DNA from: Dysgonomonas sp. HGC4
GTDB lineage: Bacteria > Bacteroidota > Bacteroidia > Bacteroidales > Dysgonomonadaceae
Reading direction: 5' to 3'
DNA: 36,572 bases
Assembly (NCBI RefSeq): GCF_001261715.1
Contig: NZ_CVRU01000050.1
Span: 1-36,572, forward strand
The notes below the pieces were generated by a model. That model was not told where the DNA came from. It did no database searches and worked only from the letters and a program-made list of their open reading frames with translations. The position numbers and the translations under genes are program-made. Each line of letters starts with the position of its first letter. Position 1 is the stretch's first letter. Positions 15,852 to 21,567 of the stretch are shown piece by piece.

Positions 15852-15992
15852 TTAAAATATCTGGCTTTCGAGAAATCTTCCCATGGCAGCAATAACTTTT
15901 ATGGAGATCGTGATAGACAATACTATAAGGATAGTGGTCTTGATAATGACTCCTAGAGTAAAGGCTGGTAATGTTCTGAAAAAGCTTTTCAT
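15852..15992 (-). pseudogene. Degenerate duplicate of the sppA 5' end (46-codon frame)
   Basis: An ATG-to-TAA frame of 46 residues begins MKSFFRTLPAFTLGVIIKTT and contains VIAAMG. It aligns without gaps to the first 38 residues of SppA (MKSFFKTLLASTLGVIIGSV, ending VIAAMG) with about 26 identities, and DNA upstream of the two starts is alike too. Similarity then ends and a stop follows. It encodes only a basic N-terminus and one membrane helix. Either it is the remnant of an aborted tandem duplication, or a retained one-helix protein, since the frame has stayed open. It lies 116 bp upstream of the sppA start on the same strand. Confidence 0.7.
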
Positions 15993-16075
15993 ATTTGTCT
16001 TTGTTTATAAGTATTCTTTAGCCGTTAGTTTTATTTATAAATGCTAAGGTTTTGCACCTTTTGAAATAGTATTAT

Positions 16076-16291
16076 CTAGAATAGATCGTCATCTACAAAT
16101 TCTAGTATATCGCCCGGTTGACAATCGAGCTCTTTGCAAATAGCTTCGAGTGTACTGAATCGTATGGCTTTTGCTTTTCCCGTTTTCAGAATCGATAGAT
16201 TGGCAGGCGTAATATCAATCCTTTCCGAAAGCTCGTTGAGGGAGATCTTTCGTTTAGCCATCATTACATCTAAATTTACTATAATCGACAT
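16076..16291 (-). CDS. Small XRE-family HTH regulator (YozG-like)
   Basis: A 71-residue protein that is almost only a helix-turn-helix domain: IVNLDVMMAKRKISLNELSE, IDITPANLSILKTGKAKAI, then FSTLEAICKELDCQPGDILE. This size and sequence pattern are typical of the small Cro/C1 proteins found next to DUF2975 membrane proteins. It follows the DUF2975 gene on the same strand after a 119-bp gap that contains one copy of the AGGTCTNAGACCT palindrome. A regulatory role with or over the partner is inferred. Confidence 0.88.
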   Translation of the reverse strand: MSIIVNLDVMMAKRKISLNELSERIDITPANLSILKTGKAKAIRFSTLEAICKELDCQPGDILEFVDDDLF

Positions 16292-16306
16292 CTTATGTTC
16301 TTTATA

Positions 16307-16319
16307 AGGTCTTAGACCT
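16307..16319. repeat. Palindromic repeat AGGTCTTAGACCT (copy 1)
   Basis: A 13-bp palindrome with a single central base, 15 bp upstream of the small HTH start. Other copies with different central bases are at 20215 and 26806. Confidence 0.5.
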
Positions 16320-16410
16320 GTTTTTCTTCTTTAAATAATTTCGACTCTGTATTGCAATATTTCATTACTATAATACTGTTGTCTAGCCTAAGCGGTAAAA
16401 TACATCGGCT

Positions 16411-17070
16411 CTAAATTGTGAGATCTTGTTCTTCTTTTAATTGCACTGATACTTTTAATATCTCGGCAAGTAAGAGTGTAACTAGACCTAGAAATAAGAA
16501 ACTGAAATCGGAAAAATCGAAAATAATACGATACTTTTCGAGAGTTACAATTTGTTTAGCTATTATAAAATCAGACAGATATACTACTGTATTTATGAGA
16601 TAATATATGATGAGGAGATATCCTACTCGTTGTATCTTTCGTATAGTTTTATGTTCGAGCATCTTTCCTCTTGTGGCAGATTTTACAATGCTGAAGAACA
16701 GAAAAGGCAGATAAATAAGTCCTATAAGAACTATTATTGCTAAAACAACAACAATGCCTCTGGATATCTTCATATAAGAAGGAAGGGGAGTATCCGAACT
16801 ATCGAGTGCTATTCTGCAATCGCTCACCTCCGCTTTAACTTCTTGTCCCGTTAATGTATTTATCGTTTTGTCAGGGTATGTATACACTCCCTCTATTGGT
16901 TTCACTTTTACGTGGAGTCTTTGGATGTTTGTAGACGAATTCTGGGCTTGCTTCTTTCCATGTCTGTAACCTGCCATCATACCATCTCCGAAATCAAATA
17001 TGCAATAGATTACAACACCTATATATATTGCTGAGAGTAATAAGCAGAGTATCTTAATTCGTTTATTCAT
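16411..17070 (-). CDS. DUF2975 membrane protein
   Basis: A 219-residue membrane protein with helices at about residues 6-26, 102-128, 147-168 and 182-205, separated by a soluble loop of about 75 residues after the first. The C-terminus LKEEQDLTI and the central IRKIQRVGYLL segment are typical of DUF2975. Its function is unknown, but it is regularly paired with a small XRE protein, as here. A 12-bp hairpin repeat (17128-17156) lies 57 bp upstream, in the region shared with the divergent barrel genes, and may be the operator. Confidence 0.85.
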   Translation of the reverse strand: MNKRIKILCLLLSAIYIGVVIYCIFDFGDGMMAGYRHGKKQAQNSSTNIQRLHVKVKPIEGVYTYPDKTINTLTGQEVKAEVSDCRIALDSSDTPLPSYMKISRGIVVVLAIIVLIGLIYLPFLFFSIVKSATRGKMLEHKTIRKIQRVGYLLIIYYLINTVVYLSDFIIAKQIVTLEKYRIIFDFSDFSFLFLGLVTLLLAEILKVSVQLKEEQDLTI

Positions 17071-17127
17071 TCTTTCTTGAATTGTAAATAATTATTGCAA
17101 AAGAATGTATATTATTCGATATTCGCA

Positions 17128-17156
17128 AATTATTTATCGTTTTTCGATAAATAATT
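17128..17156. promoter_or_regulatory. Inverted repeat between DUF2975 and the barrel array
   Basis: AATTATTTATCG (17128-17139) and CGATAAATAATT (17145-17156) are perfect inverted copies around TTTTT. The site lies between divergent genes, 57 bp from the DUF2975 start and 101 bp from barrel 1. There is no tail suited to termination, so an operator is more likely. The small HTH protein is the obvious candidate to bind it (inference). Confidence 0.5.
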
Positions 17157-17177
17157 GTTGTTTACTTATTCTTTAAG

Positions 17178-17209
17178 AGAACAATTGATAGTGGTTATGA
17201 GTTATATAT
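17178..17209 (+). promoter_or_regulatory. Shared upstream motif of barrel 1
   Basis: AGAACAATT (17178-17186) and, 17 bp from its first base, TTATGAGTTATATAT (17195-17209). The same two blocks with the same 17-bp offset occur before barrel 4 (19461-19492). They lie about 50-80 bp before the start codon. Confidence 0.45.
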
Positions 17210-17257
17210 AAAGACTATTCTATTTTAAGTTTGAATATTAATCTAAAGAAACCTTAT

Positions 17258-17899
17258 ATGAAATCTATTTACAAATTAAGTATCCTTACATTATTATCGT
17301 TGATGGGACTTACGGCTTCGGCTCAGGAGTATCCCGTTAAATTTGGAGTGAAAGTCGGAGCCAATCTGATAAACATGGCTGGTGATATTACCGATACTGA
17401 TACAAAGTTTGCCATACAAGGTGGTGTTACGTTTGATTATGCTATTAATCCGGCTTTTTCATTGATCAGTGGGGTTGAACTTTCTACCAAAGGAGCTAAA
17501 TACCACGGAACTACGTTCAATGATCATTTTGGTGATAGCTATTATACAGATGTGTTTGTAAACCTTAACCTGATGTATTTGCAAGTACCTGTTTATGCAG
17601 CTTACAAAATGAATGTTGGCTCTGATACTAAATTTGTTTTTCAAGCCGGACCTTATGTTGCTTATGGTCTTGGAGGAAAAGCCACTTTTAAAGACGGTGT
17701 AGATAAGCAAGAGGTAAATTCTTTCAGCACAGGGTTTATCAAAAACTTTGACTTTGGTTTTGGCGTGGGTGCAGGAGTCGAGTTTGGTCACATTGTAACT
17801 AAACTAGGTTATGAGTTTGGAGTTATAAATGTGGTTGATTCTGAAATAGGTAAATTGCAGAACCGCAATGCATATCTGACTCTAGGTTATCAGTTTTGA
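17258..17899 (+). CDS. Outer-membrane beta-barrel protein, paralogue 1 of 4
   Basis: A 213-residue protein with signal peptide MKSIYKLSILTLLSLMGLTASAQ and a mature part of alternating hydrophobic strands (VKFGVKVGANL, FDFGFGVGAGVEFG, AYLTLGYQF) ending in aromatic Phe, the usual outer-membrane insertion signal. It fits the small porin-like OMP_b-brl family of Bacteroidota, probably eight strands. ATG 17258 is chosen because it sits directly at the signal peptide, while an upstream TTG at 17231 would add nine residues. Barrel 2 starts 57 bp later with no terminator between, so the two are probably co-transcribed. It is the most divergent of the four copies. No function can be assigned. Confidence 0.85.
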   Translation: MKSIYKLSILTLLSLMGLTASAQEYPVKFGVKVGANLINMAGDITDTDTKFAIQGGVTFDYAINPAFSLISGVELSTKGAKYHGTTFNDHFGDSYYTDVFVNLNLMYLQVPVYAAYKMNVGSDTKFVFQAGPYVAYGLGGKATFKDGVDKQEVNSFSTGFIKNFDFGFGVGAGVEFGHIVTKLGYEFGVINVVDSEIGKLQNRNAYLTLGYQF

Positions 17900-17956
17900 T
17901 ATTTGAACTTAAACAAAGTTGAACTTTTATGGTTTTAATCACAAAATAAAAATTAT

Positions 17957-18607
17957 ATGAAAACTATTTACAAATTAAGTATTGTAGCATTAATCTCATT
18001 CATGGGATTGGGTGCATCGGCTCAACAGCTTCCTGTAAGATTTGGAGTAGAAGCAGGTCTCAATCTTTCTAACTCTTCATGGGATGCAGGCTCATTAGAT
18101 AAGAAAGCAAGAGTTGGCTTTCAGGTAGGTATAACTGCCGACTATGCAATTACCGATGAGTGGTATTTACAATCGGGCTTATCTTTCACTACCAAAGGAG
18201 CAAAAGTAGAGGGCGAGTCTAACATTGGTGGTGATGTTATAACACGTGGCAAATTGACTGTAAACCAAATGTATCTTCAATTGCCTGTTTATGCAGCGTA
18301 CAAAATAGAGGTAATGCCGGGTACAAGAATTGTATTTAATGCCGGTCCATACTTAGCGTATGGTGTAGGTGGAAAGACCAAGCTAAGCGGAAGCACCTTT
18401 ATTGTAAGTGCTGAAGAGGATATAAATACATTTGGTGGCGAAGGTATCTTGAACCGATTTGATTTTGGTTTAGGAGCCGGAGTAGGTGTTGAGTTTGGAC
18501 ATATAGTAGCAAACATAAGATATGAACTAGGATTAGTTAATATTGGTCAGGATAATTTAGATTACAAAAACCGTAATGCTGCTTTAACAGTGGGTTATAA
18601 ATTTTAA
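17957..18607 (+). CDS. Outer-membrane beta-barrel protein, paralogue 2 of 4
   Basis: A 216-residue paralogue with signal peptide MKTIYKLSIVALISFMGLGASAQ. Strand-like segments include RFGVEAGLNLSNSSWDAGSL, VGFQVGITADYAI and YLQLPVYAAYKIEV, and it ends ALTVGYKF. It is very close to barrel 3, sharing the segment YELGLVNIGQDNLDYKNRNA exactly, while the loop around residues 80-90 and the one around 140-155 differ. A terminator follows 19 bp after the stop, closing the barrel 1-2 unit. Confidence 0.87.
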   Translation: MKTIYKLSIVALISFMGLGASAQQLPVRFGVEAGLNLSNSSWDAGSLDKKARVGFQVGITADYAITDEWYLQSGLSFTTKGAKVEGESNIGGDVITRGKLTVNQMYLQLPVYAAYKIEVMPGTRIVFNAGPYLAYGVGGKTKLSGSTFIVSAEEDINTFGGEGILNRFDFGLGAGVGVEFGHIVANIRYELGLVNIGQDNLDYKNRNAALTVGYKF

Positions 18608-18626
18608 TTTTCAATGTATATCATAG

Positions 18627-18658
18627 AGCAGCAACGATACATTATCGTTGCTGCTTTA
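18627..18658 (+). terminator. Terminator after barrel 2
   Basis: AGCAGCAACGATA (18627-18639), loop CAT, TATCGTTGCTGCT (18643-18655), then TT. A perfect 13-bp stem with a short T-run. Confidence 0.75.
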
Positions 18659-18659
18659 A

Positions 18660-18688
18660 TTAATCGATAAACAATTTGTATCGATTAA
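18660..18688. promoter_or_regulatory. Inverted repeat upstream of barrel 3
   Basis: TTAATCGATA (18660-18669) and TATCGATTAA (18679-18688) are perfect inverted copies with a 9-bp spacer, 58 bp before the barrel 3 start. Its core TATCG/CGATA also appears in the repeat at 17128-17156, in the opposite arrangement. No T-run follows, so an operator is favoured over a terminator. Confidence 0.4.
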
Positions 18689-18745
18689 GAGTTCTATAGT
18701 TTATCTGACACAAGTCTTTTTACTAATCTACTAAACATATTTGAT

Positions 18746-19387
18746 ATGAAAAATTTCTACAAATTAAGTATTGTCGCCTTGGTCTCTTTAATGGGATTAA
18801 GTGTATCGGCACAAGAACTTCCTAAATTGGGTATAGAAGCAGGTGTAAATATATCTAACTCTTCGATGGATGTAGGACCTTTAGATAAAAAAGCTAGAGT
18901 GGGATTTCAAATAGGTATAACTGCCGATTATGCAATTACCGATGCTTGGCATTTGCAATCGGGATTATCTTATACAACTAAGGGTGGCAAAGTCGAAGGT
19001 TCGCTTATGCAAGATGCAGCCTCTCATAAATATACAGTGAATCAGTCGTATATTCAATTACCCATCTATGCAGCCTATAAAATAGAAGTAGTACCGGGTA
19101 CTAAAATTGTATTTAATGTCGGTCCTTATCTGGCTTACGGAGTAGGAGGTTCTGTAAAAGCGGGTAACGGTTATCTGAATATTGATAACGATGAGGGAAA
19201 TATCGATACCTTTGGAAAGGACGGTGTACTCAACCGATTCGATTTTGGTTTAGGAGCAGGAGTAGGAGCCGAGTTTGGTAACATTATAGCGACCATTCGA
19301 TACGAACTGGGTTTGGTAAATATTGGTCAGGACAATTTAGATTATAAGAATCGCAATGCTGCTCTTACCTTAGGATATAGATTCTAA
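18746..19387 (+). CDS. Outer-membrane beta-barrel protein, paralogue 3 of 4
   Basis: A 213-residue paralogue with signal peptide MKNFYKLSIVALVSLMGLSVSAQ. It shares with barrel 2 the segments KKARVGFQ, GITADYAITD and the C-terminal quarter, and ends ALTLGYRF. Differences concentrate in the loops (for example SLMQDAASHKYTV and VKAGNGYLNIDNDEGN), as expected for surface-exposed loops of a barrel. It has its own upstream region with an inverted repeat and is followed by its own terminator, so it is probably transcribed alone. Confidence 0.87.
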   Translation: MKNFYKLSIVALVSLMGLSVSAQELPKLGIEAGVNISNSSMDVGPLDKKARVGFQIGITADYAITDAWHLQSGLSYTTKGGKVEGSLMQDAASHKYTVNQSYIQLPIYAAYKIEVVPGTKIVFNVGPYLAYGVGGSVKAGNGYLNIDNDEGNIDTFGKDGVLNRFDFGLGAGVGAEFGNIIATIRYELGLVNIGQDNLDYKNRNAALTLGYRF

Positions 19388-19416
19388 AAGTGAGCTGTAA
19401 TAATATCCAATTCATG

Positions 19417-19450
19417 AGCCGCAACGATTACATATCGTTGCGGCTTTTTT
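19417..19450 (+). terminator. Terminator after barrel 3
   Basis: AGCCGCAACGAT (19417-19428), loop TACAT, ATCGTTGCGGCT (19434-19445) and a T-run. The stem resembles that after barrel 2, as if duplicated with the genes. Confidence 0.85.
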
Positions 19451-19460
19451 TGAGAATAAC

Positions 19461-19492
19461 AGAACAATTAGCATCTATTATGAGTTATATAT
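19461..19492 (+). promoter_or_regulatory. Shared upstream motif of barrel 4
   Basis: AGAACAATT (19461-19469) and TTATGAGTTATATAT (19478-19492), identical in sequence and 17-bp offset to the motif before barrel 1. It lies about 41-72 bp before the start codon. Confidence 0.45.
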
Positions 19493-19532
19493 CCAAAGAT
19501 TAACTTTTATATATTTTAATAAAGAACTTTAT

Positions 19533-20198
19533 ATGAAAACTATTTACAAACTGAGTATTGTAGCATTGATGTTAGTTATGGGATTTGGTGCATCAGCTCA
19601 GCACGTTCTCCCTGTGAGATTCACCTTAGAAGGAGGTCTCAATATATCTAACTCATCGTGGGATGCGAGCTATTTAGATAAAAAAGCCAGACTGGGTTTT
19701 CAGATAGGGATGATGGTAGAATATCCTGTAACAGATGCTTTTTATGTACAATCGGGTTTGTCATATACTCGTAAAGGAGCTAAGGTCGAAGGTTACCGCA
19801 AAGAGGCTAATGGTGGAGATCTTAATCGCGAAATAACAATGAATCAGATGTACTTGCAAATACCTCTTTATGCAGCTTATAAAATAGAGGTAGTACCGGG
19901 TACTAAAATAGTATTTAATGCAGGGCCTTATATTGCACAAGGTATAGCAGGAACGAGTAAAGTGCCGGGTAAGATTACTTTCTGGAACGATAATTATCTT
20001 GCTACCGGAGAGTTTAGCACTTTTGGAGGTCACGATTCGTTAAAGAGATTTGACTTTGGTTTGGGCGGTGGAGCAGGTGTAGAGTTTGCCAGCGTAGTTG
20101 TTACCCTAAGATACGAATTAGGTTTGACAGATATTGGCAAGGAGGAACTAAGCTACAAAAACCGTAATGCAGCTATTACTTTGGGATATAAATTCTAA
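19533..20198 (+). CDS. Outer-membrane beta-barrel protein, paralogue 4 of 4
   Basis: A 221-residue paralogue with signal peptide MKTIYKLSIVALMLVMGFGASAQ. It keeps NISNSSWDASYLDKKARLGF, YLQIPLYAAYKIEVVPGTKI and the ending AITLGYKF, but has the longest loop (IAGTSKVPGKITFWNDNYLA region). It has a separate upstream region that shares a bipartite motif with barrel 1 and a terminator 43 bp after its stop, so it forms a single-gene unit. Ligand or role is unknown. Confidence 0.87.
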   Translation: MKTIYKLSIVALMLVMGFGASAQHVLPVRFTLEGGLNISNSSWDASYLDKKARLGFQIGMMVEYPVTDAFYVQSGLSYTRKGAKVEGYRKEANGGDLNREITMNQMYLQIPLYAAYKIEVVPGTKIVFNAGPYIAQGIAGTSKVPGKITFWNDNYLATGEFSTFGGHDSLKRFDFGLGGGAGVEFASVVVTLRYELGLTDIGKEELSYKNRNAAITLGYKF

Positions 20199-20214
20199 GG
20201 CAGTAACAGTTGGT

Positions 20215-20227
20215 AGGTCTGAGACCT
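20215..20227. repeat. Palindromic repeat AGGTCTGAGACCT (copy 2)
   Basis: The second copy of the 13-bp palindrome, 16 bp after the barrel 4 stop and before its terminator. Confidence 0.5.
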
Positions 20228-20241
20228 TAAAAAAGATATTG

Positions 20242-20273
20242 AAAACCGTAACGACGAGAGTTGTTACGGTTTT
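20242..20273 (+). terminator. Terminator after barrel 4
   Basis: AAAACCGTAAC (20242-20252) and GTTACGGTTTT (20263-20273) form a perfect 11-bp stem, followed by GTTATTTT. Confidence 0.75.
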
Positions 20274-20334
20274 GTTATTTTACCTAATAAAACTCAAATA
20301 ATAGAGAAAGAGAGATACCGAATAGTTTTTATAT

Positions 20335-20342
20335 TATATTTG
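20335..20342 (+). promoter_or_regulatory. -7 promoter element for the WG-repeat gene
   Basis: TATATTTG exactly fits TAnnTTTG and lies 37 bp before the start codon. No -33 TTTG is seen at the proper spacing. Confidence 0.42.
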
Positions 20343-20379
20343 AAATCAAGTTCTGGTCATAATCTTTGGAATAAAAACT

Positions 20380-21513
20380 ATGAAAAATTACTGCCTTTAT
20401 TTTTTACTCATATCCTTTATGTTGTCAGGGTGTAGGTCGAAGCAATTGCCTATCACTGATTTTGTGCCGATAACATCACCTGCGGTATTCGAAGGTACTT
20501 ATTCCAATATAGGAGATACATTATCCTCCTTGTTTAATATTGGAGGTTATAAAGGATGGAAGATGCGAGATTCAATCCAATTTATTACTATCCAATTCAA
20601 TGGAAAAGATACTCTGAAACTCTCTTATCTTACCAATGAAGGTTTACAGGAAAAGTCCTATAAAGGAAAATTGAAAGACAACTTCTTTGAGATTCATTTA
20701 GATAAGAAATTTGTAATAATTCCTCCCGTCTATTTATCAGATAAGATGGATCGCTTACGAATAGGTAGTGCTGATAGTCGTGATTTATTGATTCACAAAT
20801 GGTATCATTTTACAGGTGTTTTTCTTTTAGGTCCAGCTTCGGGCGATGATGGAGGTGATGAATATGCCAAAGGATTCACCAAATTTGATATTGAAAAATC
20901 GGAAGAACTAACCCCTTTTCAACAAGATGGTAAATGGGGTTATGTGGATCGGAAACACGATCTTTTAATACCGCCGGAATTTGAGTATGCAGAATTTTTC
21001 AAAGAGGGTGTTGCTCGTGTGAAAAGAGATGGCAAGTGGGGTATTATAAAACAAGATGCTACTATGTCTGTCCCCTTTATATATGATAAAATATCGGCAT
21101 GGGATGAGGTCCTATCAGCCAGAAATGTGCATCGGGATGGAAAAGAAGGATATATAAATAGTGATGGAGAAGAATTTATTCCCGTAATATATGATGAGAT
21201 TATACGATTTACTCATAACTATGAGGATGGGATAATGGAAACGATGCTTAACGGGAAATATGGTTTTGCATCGCCTAAGGGTGTTATTTGTCCACCTATT
21301 TTTGAAGAAGTTTCCTATTTCACACTACATCCTTTTATGAATCAGACAACCGATTTTCCTGTATCGGTAGTTACTTATAAGGGGCAGCCTTATTTGCTGG
21401 ATATGGAAGGGTATGTTTATAAATACACTTACAATGATAATAGATTGAAACTGAAAGGTGCTGAGTTTGTTTTCGATAAAGAATCGAAGTTAAGTTCGTT
21501 TAAATTAGAATAA
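20380..21513 (+). CDS. WG-repeat lipoprotein
   Basis: A 377-residue lipoprotein with signal MKNYCLYFLLISFMLSGCRS, lipobox cysteine at residue 18. Residues 1-170 have no recognised domain. From about 180 onward come WG (KWG) repeats: QDGKWGYVDRKHDLLIPPEF, RDGKWGIIKQDATMSVPF, RDGKEGYINSDGEEFIPVIY and NGKYGFASPKGVICPPIF, four units of roughly 45 residues in which later copies lose the tryptophan. WG repeats form extended beta structures in secreted or surface proteins of many bacteria, but no specific activity is known. The gene is convergent with the antiporter gene and shares a bidirectional terminator with it. Confidence 0.85.
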   Translation: MKNYCLYFLLISFMLSGCRSKQLPITDFVPITSPAVFEGTYSNIGDTLSSLFNIGGYKGWKMRDSIQFITIQFNGKDTLKLSYLTNEGLQEKSYKGKLKDNFFEIHLDKKFVIIPPVYLSDKMDRLRIGSADSRDLLIHKWYHFTGVFLLGPASGDDGGDEYAKGFTKFDIEKSEELTPFQQDGKWGYVDRKHDLLIPPEFEYAEFFKEGVARVKRDGKWGIIKQDATMSVPFIYDKISAWDEVLSARNVHRDGKEGYINSDGEEFIPVIYDEIIRFTHNYEDGIMETMLNGKYGFASPKGVICPPIFEEVSYFTLHPFMNQTTDFPVSVVTYKGQPYLLDMEGYVYKYTYNDNRLKLKGAEFVFDKESKLSSFKLE

Positions 21514-21517
21514 TAAT

Positions 21518-21546
21518 AAAAGGCTATCCGATACGGATAGCCTTTT
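21518..21546. terminator. Bidirectional terminator
   Basis: AAAAGGCTATCC (21518-21529), loop GATAC, GGATAGCCTTTT (21535-21546). The perfect 12-bp stem between convergent genes has A and T flanks suited to both directions. Confidence 0.85.
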
Positions 21547-21567
21547 ATGTATGAAGTTATTTGTCTC

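Noticed and set aside
17231-17257. TTG start extending barrel 1 by nine residues
   Set aside because: The ATG at 17258 lies exactly at the signal peptide shared by all four paralogues.
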